In this document: positions 36,213 to 44,644 of the stretch, piece after piece
Layout: the number at the start of each line of letters is the position of its first letter
Position numbering within the stretch: the first letter of the stretch is position 1
Position numbers and translations under genes: made by a program
Assembly: GCA_913045325.1 (NCBI GenBank)
Contig: CAJWPZ010000001.1
Coordinates: 62,001 to 126,000, forward strand
Direction: 5' to 3'
Length of the DNA stretch: 64,000 nucleotides
Source: an uncultured Flavobacteriaceae bacterium
Lineage (GTDB): Bacteria > Bacteroidota > Bacteroidia > Flavobacteriales > Flavobacteriaceae
Notes under the pieces: generated by a model
What the model saw: the letters and a program-made list of their open reading frames with translations, nothing else
Database searches by the model: none
What the model was told of the DNA's origin: nothing

Positions 36213-36779
36213 TTACTTGTGTTTAATTAATGTATTTATAATATCAATAGAGTTGGCCAAACGCTCTTGTTTTGATCCTTCCAAAATAGTGTAAGGAGTC
36301 TTGTTTTTTATTAATTGTTGCTCAAAAATACGAAACATTTTGTCTCTATCATTAGGGCTGTCTCTTAAGTTATCTTTCTCCCAAGGTATGTCTACATTGG
36401 TAAGAAAATAATAATCATACTGGTGTAGTTGGCTTGCCTCTAAAATTTGAGCGGGGCACCACCCATTGTAATAATACTCGCAATAGGTTTTTATTTGCAA
36501 CATGTTGGTGTCTAGTAAAAGCAGTTTTTCTGTCTGGCTAGCAAGTTTGTTTTCATCTGTGATATGTCCTCTGGCAATGGGAAGCAGGTCTTTTTTTTCT
36601 ATGGTTTTTTTTGATTTTTGCCATTTTAATTCTAAATAGGTGCGCATGTATTCTGGCACCCACTTAGCATTAAAGTGTGCTGCCAGTTGTGTTGCTAGAG
36701 TTGTTTTCCCTGAAGATTCAGGACCAAACAACACAATCTTTAAGCAACTGCTTGGGTTTTGTTTAAGTGCTTTTTCCAT
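36213..36779 (-). CDS. NadR-like P-loop kinase, probably a thiamine or vitamin kinase
   Basis: A 188-residue P-loop kinase with Walker A GPESSGKT (residues 19-26), LLLDTNMLQIKTYCEYYYNG, and the lid region PWEKDNLRDSPNDRDKMF. It resembles the ribosylnicotinamide kinase domain of NadR, without the NMN adenylyltransferase or DNA-binding parts. Its start lies 40 bases inside the upstream pnuC-like gene. By itself this would suggest nicotinamide riboside salvage. The thiamine-binding neighbour and the adjacent TPP-controlled receptor favour thiamine phosphorylation. Family confident, substrate inferred. Confidence 0.83.
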   Translation of the reverse strand: MEKALKQNPSSCLKIVLFGPESSGKTTLATQLAAHFNAKWVPEYMRTYLELKWQKSKKTIEKKDLLPIARGHITDENKLASQTEKLLLLDTNMLQIKTYCEYYYNGWCPAQILEASQLHQYDYYFLTNVDIPWEKDNLRDSPNDRDKMFRIFEQQLIKNKTPYTILEGSKQERLANSIDIINTLIKHK

Positions 36780-37378
36780 GCTAAATAGCCATAAATAGCT
36801 ATGATTGTTAATACAAAATATAGAATACTACTAAAAGTAAGGCCTTTGTAAAAATACAGCGGTACGGTAATAATATCTCCTATAATCCAATATATCCAGT
36901 TTTCAATTTTACGTTTTGCCATGAGCCACATTGCTACAAAAAAGATTCCTGTGGTTAATGTGTCAAGATACGAGCTCCAGTGATTAAACTTATCAAAAAA
37001 AGTATATACCAAAAACACAAAAACAACTGTTATAATAAAAATTCCTAAAGAAATTAAATGTTCCTTAGGGGAGGCGCGACTAATGGGTGTATCTGGAAGA
37101 TCATCACCATTACGTGTCCAAATATACCAACCATATATACTCATAATGAAATAATATCCATTAATTAACATATCACCCAACAAGCCCCATTTTAATAACA
37201 GATACACAAAAATAGCGGTGCAAATCATCCCTGTAGGGAATACCAATACATTGTTTTTTTTAGCGTACACAACAGAGGCAACGGTAAAGAGTGCCGCTAC
37301 CAATTCTAGCACAATATCTAAAGTGTGATAGCCGGCATATTGAGAAAAAAGAAAATCAAAAATTTGGCTCATAGTCAC
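36740..37378 (-). CDS. pnuT: PnuC-family vitamin permease (predicted thiamine transporter PnuT)
   Basis: A 212-residue inner-membrane protein with about seven hydrophobic segments. The signature FVYLLLKWGLLGDMLINGYYFIMSIYGW region (residues 56-85; key parts WGLLGDM and NGYYFIMSIYGW) identifies the PnuC permease family, which carries nicotinamide riboside, thiamine or riboflavin. Context points to thiamine. Start is ATG 37378 or 37372, either way overlapping the end of the thiamine-binding gene by about 20 bases. Its 3' end overlaps the kinase gene. Confidence 0.85.
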   Translation of the reverse strand: MTMSQIFDFLFSQYAGYHTLDIVLELVAALFTVASVVYAKKNNVLVFPTGMICTAIFVYLLLKWGLLGDMLINGYYFIMSIYGWYIWTRNGDDLPDTPISRASPKEHLISLGIFIITVVFVFLVYTFFDKFNHWSSYLDTLTTGIFFVAMWLMAKRKIENWIYWIIGDIITVPLYFYKGLTFSSILYFVLTIIAIYGYLAWKKHLNKTQAVA

Positions 37379-37616
37379 TTCTGTCTGATTTTACAATTTT
37401 AATATACATTAAGCCGCCTTCTACCCCTTGCAGGGCAGCCTTAATTTCTTTTTGCAACATACACATAACCTCATCATATGCTCCATAGACTTGAGTACTC
37501 AATGGGTTTTCTAAAACAGTAAACCCAGATGCTCTTAGCCTTTTAATAAAGGATATTATTTCGGGTTCATAGGAATCTTGTAACGGTGTAAAGGTAAGTT
37601 CTACTGAAATATGCAT
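37356..37616 (-). CDS. Thiamine-binding YkoF/MTH1187-type protein
   Basis: An 86-residue ferredoxin-like fold protein: MHISVELTFTPL, FIKRLRASGFTVLENPLSTQ, and GAYDEVMCMLQKEI. I read it as the MTH1187/YkoF thiamine-binding family. These proteins bind thiamine and are found beside thiamine transporters. It is the first gene of the overlapped run with pnuT and the kinase. A TATCTTTA box (37635-37642, minus) is a weak -7 candidate. No TPP riboswitch precedes this operon. Confidence 0.8.
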   Translation of the reverse strand: MHISVELTFTPLQDSYEPEIISFIKRLRASGFTVLENPLSTQVYGAYDEVMCMLQKEIKAALQGVEGGLMYIKIVKSDRSDYEPNF

Positions 37617-37741
37617 GACATTTAGATTATTGTTGTAAAGATAGTATTTTGGTATGGGCCATAAAAAATAATAAAATCAAAAAAAGGTGTAAAGTGCTTG
37701 AATAGTTTTTCTAAAAATTAATGATTAAACTTTAAGATGTG

Positions 37742-38371
37742 TTAAACTGCAATAGCATATACTAGTGTAAACCCTTCAAATTCTTGGAAGTATACATCGT
37801 AGGTTTCACTCCTGTTAGCTATGTGTATCTTAGCAAAGGTTGATGGGTCCTCTAGTCTAAAATCTTCAACAGAAATATGTTCTAGAAAACTAATCCCAGG
37901 ATGGGCAAAGCTTTTGTAAACGGCCTCTTTGGTTCCCCAAACAATGGTAAGTTTCCGCATCATAGCGTCCTGGCTGGCTAAGGGGCTATACTCCTGTAGG
38001 GTTGTAAATTTATGTGCAATCTTTAAAATTTTAGGGCGCTGCTTTTCTATATCAATACCCACGGGATAATCACTAATAATAATTGCAGAAAAAATATAAG
38101 AATGGGAGATTGAAATATATGTTCCATCTGCCAGGTGAGGCTTGCCGTTTTGATCATAACTTAAATCAAAATCTGTATATCCAACATAGGCTAAAAGGTG
38201 GCGTATACTCATAAACCCGCGACGATGCAAATCACTTTTCATGCTATCAACACGTGCTTGGCAATGGGTTGTGAGTTGTATGTTTTTACTCAATACATCA
38301 AAGGGCTCTTCTATCTTCCAAATCAGCAGCTTAGTGGTGGGATTAAATGTTATAGTTTTGTAAAGAGGCAT
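37742..38371 (-). CDS. 4'-phosphopantetheinyl transferase
   Basis: A 209-residue Sfp/AcpS-like enzyme that activates acyl- or peptidyl-carrier proteins by adding phosphopantetheine. Catalytic motifs are GIDIEKQRP and WGTKEAVYK (the WxxKEA signature), with SISHSYIFSAI before them. I start at ATG 38371 (MPLYKTITF), since 19 weakly coding codons precede it in the longest frame. It is divergent from ahcY. Confidence 0.9.
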   Translation of the reverse strand: MPLYKTITFNPTTKLLIWKIEEPFDVLSKNIQLTTHCQARVDSMKSDLHRRGFMSIRHLLAYVGYTDFDLSYDQNGKPHLADGTYISISHSYIFSAIIISDYPVGIDIEKQRPKILKIAHKFTTLQEYSPLASQDAMMRKLTIVWGTKEAVYKSFAHPGISFLEHISVEDFRLEDPSTFAKIHIANRSETYDVYFQEFEGFTLVYAIAV

Positions 38372-38491
38372 TAGACTTTGATTGGTTTTGTGTATTTTTA
38401 CATTCGAAATTTTCAGTATAAATACCATTACAAAGTAATAAATATATTAATAAGTTCTCTGCCATGGTAGAGATAAAAAATTACATTTTTT

Positions 38492-39802
38492 ATGTCAACA
38501 AACAAACTCCCCTATACACCCAATAAAGTAAAAGATATCTCCCTTGCAGATTGGGGCCGCAAAGAAATTATTCTAGCCGAAGCAGAAATGCCAGGGCTAA
38601 TGGCTTTGCGAGAAGAGTATAAAGATGAGCAGCCTCTAAAAGGTGCTCGTATTGCAGGTTGCCTACACATGACAATTCAGACGGCTGTACTTATTGAAAC
38701 GTTGCAAGCCCTTGGTGCAGAAGTTACCTGGAGCTCATGTAATATTTTCTCTACACAAGACCAAGCTGCTGCTGCTATCGCTGCTACAGGAACGGCTGTA
38801 TATGCCTGGAAGGGTATGAACGAACAAGAGTTTGAGTGGTGTATCGAGCAAACGCTTTTCTTTGGAGAAGACAGAAAGCCACTGAACATGATTTTGGATG
38901 ATGGTGGAGATTTAACAAACATGGTTCTTGACACTTACCCAGAACTAGCTGCTGGTATTAACGGTCTTTCTGAGGAAACTACAACAGGAGTGCACCGCCT
39001 GTATGAGCGTGTTAAAAACGCAACCCTTCCTATGCCTGCCATTAACATTAATGACAGTGTTACCAAATCTAAATTTGATAACAAATACGGTTGTAGAGAG
39101 AGTGCGGTAGATGCTGTACGTCGTGCTACAGATATAATGTTGGCTGGTAAAAGAGTTGTGGTTTGTGGATATGGTGATGTTGGTAAAGGTACTGCCGCTT
39201 CTTTTAAAGGAGCAGGATCTATTGTTACCGTTACCGAGATTGACCCAATCTGTGCCCTTCAAGCTGCCATGGACGGTTTTGAGGTAAAGAAACTAGAAAC
39301 TGTAGTTGCAAATGCAGATATTGTTATTACAACAACAGGTAATAAAGCTATTGTCCGCCAGGAACACTTTCAAGAAATGAAAGATAAAACCATTGTATGT
39401 AACATTGGTCATTTTGATAATGAGATTGATGTGCCATGGCTTAACAACAACGCTGTTAAAGATGAGATAAAGCCACAGGTTGATAAATATACATTTAACT
39501 CAAAAGACATTATACTTCTTGCAGAAGGTCGTCTTGTAAATCTTGGTTGTGCAACAGGACATCCTAGTTTTGTAATGAGTAACTCATTTACAAACCAGAC
39601 ACTGGCGCAAATAGAATTATGGAACCACGCAGATACCTATGAAAACAAGGTATACATGTTACCAAAGCATCTTGATGAAAAAGTAGCGCGTTTACACTTA
39701 GCTAAAATTGGTGTAGAACTTACAGAGCTAAAACAAGACCAAGCAGAATATATTGGTGTTACCGTTGAGGGACCTTTCAAGCCAGAATATTACAGATACT
39801 AA
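38492..39802 (+). CDS. ahcY: Adenosylhomocysteinase
   Basis: A 436-residue NAD-dependent S-adenosylhomocysteine hydrolase, which recycles the product of methyltransferases to homocysteine and adenosine. The NAD site is GYGDVGKG (residues 226-233). [14 protein letters not shown] (159-172), [14 protein letters not shown] and the C-terminal KPEYYRY confirm the family. It is a single-gene unit with a strong terminator. I saw no SAH or SAM riboswitch in the short leader. Confidence 0.98.
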   Translation: MSTNKLPYTPNKVKDISLADWGRKEIILAEAEMPGLMALREEYKDEQPLKGARIAGCLHMTIQTAVLIETLQALGAEVTWSSCNIFSTQDQAAAAIAATGTAVYAWKGMNEQEFEWCIEQTLFFGEDRKPLNMILDDGGDLTNMVLDTYPELAAGINGLSEETTTGVHRLYERVKNATLPMPAININDSVTKSKFDNKYGCRESAVDAVRRATDIMLAGKRVVVCGYGDVGKGTAASFKGAGSIVTVTEIDPICALQAAMDGFEVKKLETVVANADIVITTTGNKAIVRQEHFQEMKDKTIVCNIGHFDNEIDVPWLNNNAVKDEIKPQVDKYTFNSKDIILLAEGRLVNLGCATGHPSFVMSNSFTNQTLAQIELWNHADTYENKVYMLPKHLDEKVARLHLAKIGVELTELKQDQAEYIGVTVEGPFKPEYYRY

Positions 39803-39837
39803 TTTGGAACCATAATTTGTTCGGAAATTTTAGAACT

Positions 39838-39875
39838 AAAAACCCTTGCAACTATTCTTGCAAGGGTTTTTTTAT
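39838..39875. terminator. Terminator after ahcY that also encodes the tail of the opposing gene
   Basis: AAAACCCTTGCAA pairs with TTGCAAGGGTTTT, followed by T residues. The right half of the stem is also the last codons (KKPLQE and stop) of the converging secreted-protein gene. Confidence 0.85.
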
Positions 39876-40211
39876 GAGGCTTTGTTTTCTAAAGATGTAA
39901 CTCATCCACACGGGATCATTCTCTCCAGAGACTATCGCTTTTCTATCAACAAACTCCCAATGGTGTTGATTCATGTAGTTGAGTAATTGCGAGGTGCCTT
40001 TTAGTTTTTCTAAGGCTTTACTTGTAATTATTTTCCCTTCCAAAGAAGGTTGAGCTTCTACGCGTATGCGCTTTATTACTCCTCGATTATTGGCTTTCTG
40101 GACTACAATAACTTCTAAAAAATCATAGTATGTATGTTGTTGGGCTTGAGCCGAAGTGCCGGCAGTAAAAAGTATCGTTACAATTGTAAGTAGCAAAATA
40201 TTGATCTTCAT
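39852..40211 (-). CDS. Small secreted hypothetical protein
   Basis: A 119-residue exported protein with signal peptide MKINILLLTIVTILFTAGTSAQ. The mature domain has NNRGVIKRIRVEAQPS, LKGTSQLLNYMNQHHWEFVDRKA and NDPVWMSYIFRK. This is a single compact alpha/beta domain that I do not recognise. Its C-terminus is written in the terminator hairpin of ahcY. No operon partner. Confidence 0.72.
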   Translation of the reverse strand: MKINILLLTIVTILFTAGTSAQAQQHTYYDFLEVIVVQKANNRGVIKRIRVEAQPSLEGKIITSKALEKLKGTSQLLNYMNQHHWEFVDRKAIVSGENDPVWMSYIFRKQSLIKKPLQE

Positions 40212-40274
40212 AGAAAGGTGTCTTTAAGGGTATAAGATATAATTTATTCCCTTTAAAAAAAGCCGCTCATAAAA

Positions 40275-40308
40275 AAAGCCTTAAATCATTTAATGATTTA
40301 AGGCTTTA
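40275..40308 (-). terminator. Terminator of the rplU-rpmA operon
   Basis: On the minus strand AAAGCCTTAAATCA pairs with TGATTTAAGGCTTT and a T run follows. It lies 20 bases past the rpmA stop. Confidence 0.88.
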
Positions 40309-40327
40309 TAGTAAGGTAGACGATCTA

Positions 40328-40591
40328 CTAAGCTTGTGCCACAGGGACGATGCTTACATATGATCTGTTGTCTTTCTTTTTAGTGAATTTCACAACACCA
40401 TCCACTCTTGCGTGAAGGGTGTGGTCTTTTCCACCATATACATTCTCACCTGGGTGATGTGTATTACCTCTTTGTCTTACGATGATGTTCCCTGCAATGG
40501 CAGCTTGTCCACCAAATATCTTAACGCCTAGACGTTTTGATTCTGATTCTCTACCATTTTTAGAACTACCAACTCCTTTTTTATGTGCCAT
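40328..40591 (-). CDS. rpmA: 50S ribosomal protein L27
   Basis: An 87-residue L27 (bL27), reaching the peptidyl-transferase centre. It starts [20 protein letters not shown] and contains [19 protein letters not shown] and [16 protein letters not shown], as expected. There is no N-terminal extension needing cleavage as in Firmicutes. It lies 18 bases after rplU in the usual pair. Confidence 0.98.
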   Translation of the reverse strand: MAHKKGVGSSKNGRESESKRLGVKIFGGQAAIAGNIIVRQRGNTHHPGENVYGGKDHTLHARVDGVVKFTKKKDNRSYVSIVPVAQA

Positions 40592-40609
40592 TTTGTTTGG
40601 TTTTAAAGA

Positions 40610-41122
40610 TTAACTTAAAGCGGCAATTAACTCAGCTTTCTTCATAGAAGTATAGCCTGTAATTCCTTTTTGCTTTGCCATTGCTTTCAGCTCAGCAACC
40701 GTATTAGAGGAAACATCCTTAGATGCAGTTTCTTGCTTTTTAGCAGCAGGCTTTTCAGCTTTTGGTGCTGCAGCTTTTGCTTTTTTAGCAGGAGACGCTT
40801 TTTTTGCTCCAGAGGCTACAATACTTTCAATTACAATTTGTGTAAGAGATTGTCTGTGACCGTTCTTTACTCTGTATCCTTTTCTTCTTTTCTTCTTGAA
40901 AACAATAACTTTATCACCTTTAAGGTGCTTAATGATTTTTGCTCCTACTTGAGCTCCATCGATAGCCGGGGCGCCAACAGTAACTTTATCACCTTCACTT
41001 AGCATTAACACATTATCGAAAGAAACTGATGCTCCTTCTTCTGCTGCTAAACGATGTACAAAGACTTTTTGATCTTTTGCAACTTTAAATTGCTGCCCTG
41101 CTATTTCTACAATTGCGAACAT
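40610..41122 (-). CDS. rplU: 50S ribosomal protein L21 with C-terminal HeH domain
   Basis: A 170-residue L21 (bL21). Residues 1 to about 103 are the normal protein ([29 protein letters not shown]). A Lys/Ala/Pro-rich linker (about 104-137) follows. Then comes [17 protein letters not shown] and [11 protein letters not shown], a helix-extended-loop-helix (Rho-N or SAP-like) domain. Ordinary L21 is about 103 residues, so the tail is an addition seen in some Bacteroidota. A strong promoter and a leader hairpin precede the gene. Confidence 0.96.
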   Translation of the reverse strand: MFAIVEIAGQQFKVAKDQKVFVHRLAAEEGASVSFDNVLMLSEGDKVTVGAPAIDGAQVGAKIIKHLKGDKVIVFKKKRRKGYRVKNGHRQSLTQIVIESIVASGAKKASPAKKAKAAAPKAEKPAAKKQETASKDVSSNTVAELKAMAKQKGITGYTSMKKAELIAALS

Positions 41123-41152
41123 AGCGTTTCGTTTATTTATTAATTAATAATT

Positions 41153-41171
41153 CCGCTTCATTTTAAAGCGG
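41153..41171 (-). promoter_or_regulatory. Hairpin at the 5' end of the rplU leader
   Basis: CCGCTT and AAGCGG pair around a seven-base loop. The predicted transcript start lies at about 41168-41170, so the hairpin is at the extreme 5' end of the mRNA. It may be an autoregulatory site for a ribosomal protein, or simply protect the end. Confidence 0.4.
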
Positions 41172-41174
41172 TTG

Positions 41175-41204
41175 CAAATATAATTGTAATTCCTCTAAAA
41201 ACAA
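41175..41204 (-). promoter_or_regulatory. rplU-rpmA promoter
   Basis: On the minus strand TTG (41202-41204), a 19-base spacer and TATATTTG (41175-41182) form a full flavobacterial promoter. Confidence 0.75.
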
Positions 41205-41295
41205 ACACTTTATTTGCTAAAATTTCACTGCCAAATCTTACAAGACAAGACAATAGCAAAAAAATAACTTTTACCCTTTATCTTGGAGCTATAAA

Positions 41296-42168
41296 TCATT
41301 TCCTATTAGTCAATAAAACCCCTAATAAAATAAAAGCGGTAGCCCCTGCTTGAAAAATTGTAAAGCGCTCTCCGTCTAGCAGGCCCCATAAAAGCGCAAC
41401 AACAGGAATAGTGTATGTTACTGAGGTAGCAAATACGGGTGTACTTAATTGCACGAGTTTATTGAACACCACCTTAGCCACACCTGTACCAACAATTGAC
41501 AAGATAACCAAATACCCCAAGGATATGTGCAAGGCCGTGTTGTCTATAAATTCTAGCTGGAAGAAACCAGAAAAAACAAGCACTAAAAAAGAAGGGATTA
41601 GCAGTATACTAAAGTTTCCTGCAGCAATAGCCATAGGCGGTATTTCTTGAAGATACCTCTTAATAATATTTACATTTAATGCATAACAAACAGAGGCCGC
41701 CAGAACCAAAGTACTGTACCAATAGTTTTGGTTAGGATTAACATCTGCCCCAGTCCATATAAGCAACAGGCTTCCTACAAGACCTATAATGACTCCAATT
41801 AATTGGTTTTTGGAGAACACAATCTTAAACAATACAGCCCCCAAGATTAAAGTAACAATAGGTGTGGTAGAGTTTAAAATTGAAGCCACAGCGCTGTCAA
41901 TCTGGGTCTCTGCAAAGGCAAATAGAAATGCAGGAATAAAAGTACCTAGAAATCCAGATACAACGATCCATTTCCATTCGTGTTTTCGTATTTTTTTTAA
42001 AGACCTAAACCCAATAAGCAACAAAAAAATAGCTGCAAATAAAGTACGTAAAGCGCCCAACTGCAAAGGAGTTAAACCTACCAATGCCTTTTTAATCAAT
42101 ATAAAAGAACTCCCCCAAACCACAGAGAGAATTATTAAATACAACCATTTTTTATCTATCCCTTTCAT
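41296..42168 (-). CDS. EamA-family (DMT) transporter
   Basis: A 290-residue inner-membrane protein with ten hydrophobic segments in two EamA repeats. The first starts WGSSFILIKKALVGLTPLQLGALR and the second has ALNVNIIKRYLQEIPP and VARVVFN-like motifs. It belongs to the drug/metabolite transporter superfamily; the cargo is not predictable. It is a lone gene between rplU and gldD. Confidence 0.9.
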   Translation of the reverse strand: MKGIDKKWLYLIILSVVWGSSFILIKKALVGLTPLQLGALRTLFAAIFLLLIGFRSLKKIRKHEWKWIVVSGFLGTFIPAFLFAFAETQIDSAVASILNSTTPIVTLILGAVLFKIVFSKNQLIGVIIGLVGSLLLIWTGADVNPNQNYWYSTLVLAASVCYALNVNIIKRYLQEIPPMAIAAGNFSILLIPSFLVLVFSGFFQLEFIDNTALHISLGYLVILSIVGTGVAKVVFNKLVQLSTPVFATSVTYTIPVVALLWGLLDGERFTIFQAGATAFILLGVLLTNRK

Positions 42169-42239
42169 AACAACAAAGGTGAGACTAAATATTGAGTTTT
42201 AGATATTAGGGAATTATAAATAAAACCTAAAAATAAGTC

Positions 42240-42791
42240 TTACTTCCACTCCAGAGTTTCCATAAGATGCATGATGTCTTCACGCAAATAAACAACCGCT
42301 GGGTAAATCGAGTCAAAGTTTGGTTTGACATCAAAATACAAGGACCCTGTAACAAAGTTTTGAAGACTGTCTGTTAGGTAAAAATGAGATTGAGATGCCG
42401 CATTTCCATTGATACTATAAAATACACCATAGGTATTATGGTCTTTATTTTCAAAAAGTTTTTCTGGAATACTTATGGCTATTCTATCATGATTATAAGC
42501 TAATTTTTGCGCATCATACAACAAGGAGTCTAAATTATTATTGCGCACTTTTTGATAGGTAATATATACCGCAGCTTTCATATCAGGGTAACTAAGTCTA
42601 ACACCACAATTTCTTGTCTTTACAAGCGAGGCCTGGTTATTAACATCAAAATCATAGTCACAGTTAGTTTGTGATTTTTTATAAACTGCTCTTGGATAGT
42701 CAAGACGCAATTTTGCGTTTGGCTTAACAAGTACATCATCATTACATGCCACAACAAGCAAACAACATAAAAAGAGGATATAGTTTTTCAT
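42240..42791 (-). CDS. gldD: Gliding motility lipoprotein GldD
   Basis: A 183-residue lipoprotein with lipobox VVAC (Cys16). The segments RLDYPRAVYKK, CDYDFDVN, YSINGNAASQSHFYLTDS and HFLRGSLYF-like FVTGSLYFDVKPNFDS match GldD, which is needed for gliding and for T9SS function in Flavobacterium. Its ATG overlaps the gldE stop by one base. The mutY, ssb, gldE, gldD order is conserved in this family. Confidence 0.94.
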   Translation of the reverse strand: MKNYILFLCCLLVVACNDDVLVKPNAKLRLDYPRAVYKKSQTNCDYDFDVNNQASLVKTRNCGVRLSYPDMKAAVYITYQKVRNNNLDSLLYDAQKLAYNHDRIAISIPEKLFENKDHNTYGVFYSINGNAASQSHFYLTDSLQNFVTGSLYFDVKPNFDSIYPAVVYLREDIMHLMETLEWK

Positions 42792-44116
42792 TAGGCTTTA
42801 GGAAGTATGGATAGTTTTATTTGTTTGATGCGTTTGTTTTCGAAGGCTTCAATAGTAAACAGATAGTCGTGATAGGTTAGCACGTCATTTTGTTTTGGAA
42901 AGCCTTTGGATATTTCCAATAAAAAACCAGCCAATGTTTCTGCTTCTCCTTTTTGATCTTCAAAAACAGTAAAATCTTCAAGACCAATTGCCTTATAGAA
43001 ATCTTTTAAAGGTGTCTTGCCTTCAAAGACATAATTATTTTCGTCTAATTTAGAGAATATTAAATCTTGGTCATCAAACTCATCACTAATCTCCCCTACA
43101 ATTTCTTCTATAATATCTTCAAGAGAAATAAGACCACTTGTACCTCCATACTCATCTACAACAATGGCTAAGTGCATTTTCATTTTCTTAAACTCATTTA
43201 ATAAATCATCTAGTTTTTTGTTTTCTGGGACAAAATAAGGAGCTCTTATAAGGGAGTTCCAATCCAGAGTTTTGGCATCTATATGAGGAATTAAATCTTT
43301 TACATATAAAATTCCTGTAATGGTATCTACATTATCTTTATACACCGGAATACGCGAGTAGCCATTTTCTATAATTAAAGGCAAAATCTCATCATAGGGC
43401 AGCTCCTTGTCAAGGGCGAAGATATCCATCCTGTTTTTCATGACCTGTTTGGTGTCTGTTGTTCCAAAAGTGACAATACCCTGGAGTATCTTTTGCTCTT
43501 CGGTAGTGGTCTCTTTTTGATCTGTAAGCTCAAGAGCTTGTGATAATTGACCTACAGAAATGTTTGCTTTTTGTTTTCCAAATTTCTCTTGGATAGAAAC
43601 CGTAATAGCCTGCATAGGAACGCTTAAAGGAGTACATAACACATCTAGCACCTTTAGAGGTAATGCCATAAAGGTTGCAAAACTAAGACTGTTTCTACTG
43701 GCATAAACCTTGGGTAAAATTTCACCAAAAAGTAAAATCAAGAACGTAACCACACCCACCTCTACCACAAAACGAATATTAACACCAAAATACACCTGGT
43801 TTAAACCCGCAAACCATATCTGCCCTAGGCTATCAAAGAGCAGTACAATAGCAATATTAATAAAGTTATTGGCCACTAGAATGGTTGCCAATAATTTCTT
43901 GGGTTTTTCTAATAGTAAGGAAACTGTTTTGGTTTTTCTTGAGGCTTTGCTCTCTGGTCCTATTTCAAAATCTGATGGGGTTAAAGAAAAAAATGCTACT
44001 TCTGCACCAGAGATAAGAGCAGAGAATAAAAGGAGTATTAAAAGCACAGCAATGCTCGCAATAAAAGGGCCATCTATAAGCGTTAAAAATAATAAACTGG
44101 GAGGTTCTATATCCAA
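42791..44116 (-). CDS. gldE: Gliding motility-associated protein GldE (CNNM/CBS/CorC)
   Basis: A 441-residue membrane protein. It has a CNNM (DUF21) domain with four membrane segments (about 15-190), paired CBS domains (ALDKELPYDEIL, SRIPVYKDN, LAIVVDEYGGTSGLISLEDIIEEIVG) and a C-terminal CorC/HlyC domain. In Flavobacterium, GldE acts with GldD. It follows ssb by 21 bases. Transport of Mg or another ion is the general CNNM role and is only inferred here. Confidence 0.93.
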   Translation of the reverse strand: MDIEPPSLLFLTLIDGPFIASIAVLLILLLFSALISGAEVAFFSLTPSDFEIGPESKASRKTKTVSLLLEKPKKLLATILVANNFINIAIVLLFDSLGQIWFAGLNQVYFGVNIRFVVEVGVVTFLILLFGEILPKVYASRNSLSFATFMALPLKVLDVLCTPLSVPMQAITVSIQEKFGKQKANISVGQLSQALELTDQKETTTEEQKILQGIVTFGTTDTKQVMKNRMDIFALDKELPYDEILPLIIENGYSRIPVYKDNVDTITGILYVKDLIPHIDAKTLDWNSLIRAPYFVPENKKLDDLLNEFKKMKMHLAIVVDEYGGTSGLISLEDIIEEIVGEISDEFDDQDLIFSKLDENNYVFEGKTPLKDFYKAIGLEDFTVFEDQKGEAETLAGFLLEISKGFPKQNDVLTYHDYLFTIEAFENKRIKQIKLSILPKA

Positions 44117-44137
44117 AATAGTTGGGTTGGTTACTGC

Positions 44138-44581
44138 TTAAAAGGGCAAATCGTCCTCTTGACTCTGGGGAGCTTGCACGGGGGTACTCTCTGGAGCTTG
44201 AGCCGCTGGAGCTGCTGCTGGCTCTTGCGAGGTGCCGCCCTCTGCTTTGGGAGTTAAAAAGGTAAACTCTGTACACTGTATCTCTGTAGAGTAGCGGTCT
44301 AGCCCTTTTTCATCTTGCCACTTACGGGTTTTTAAACGTCCTTCTATATATACCTTGTCTCCTTTTTTGAGATACTTTTCACACACCTCAGCTGCTTTAT
44401 TACGCACCACGATGTTGTGCCATTCTGTATTATTTACTCGCTCACCGGTAGAGCGGTTGGTGTAGGTCTCATTTGTAGCTAAAGGAAAACGGCCAATACT
44501 GTTTCCTCCTTCAAAATAATGCATTTTTACTTCATCACCTGTATGTCCTATCAACATTACTTTATTTATTGTGCCGCTCAT
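44138..44581 (-). CDS. ssb: Single-stranded DNA-binding protein
   Basis: A 147-residue SSB with an N-terminal OB-fold (INKVMLIGHTGDEVKM, RFPLATNETY, EWHNIVVRNKAAEVCEKYLKKGDKVYIEG), an Ala/Pro/Gln linker and the acidic tip SQEDDLPF. That tip binds repair and replication proteins. The start is MSGTINK at 44581. A TACCTTTG -7 box is at 44603-44610 (minus). It heads the ssb-gldE-gldD unit. Confidence 0.97.
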   Translation of the reverse strand: MSGTINKVMLIGHTGDEVKMHYFEGGNSIGRFPLATNETYTNRSTGERVNNTEWHNIVVRNKAAEVCEKYLKKGDKVYIEGRLKTRKWQDEKGLDRYSTEIQCTEFTFLTPKAEGGTSQEPAAAPAAQAPESTPVQAPQSQEDDLPF

Positions 44582-44602
44582 GTGTTATTTGTTTTAAGTA
44601 TT

Positions 44603-44610
44603 CAAAGGTA
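44603..44610 (-). promoter_or_regulatory. -7 box of the ssb-gldE-gldD operon
   Basis: TACCTTTG on the minus strand matches TAnnTTTG, 22 bases before the ssb start. No TTG with good spacing is seen. Confidence 0.5.
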
Positions 44611-44644
44611 CTTTTTGAAAACTAAATATAGGTAAAAAAACCAT

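Noticed and set aside
38429..38491. SAM or SAH riboswitch upstream of ahcY
   Set aside because: The spacer to the divergent gene is too short and lacks the conserved core motifs.
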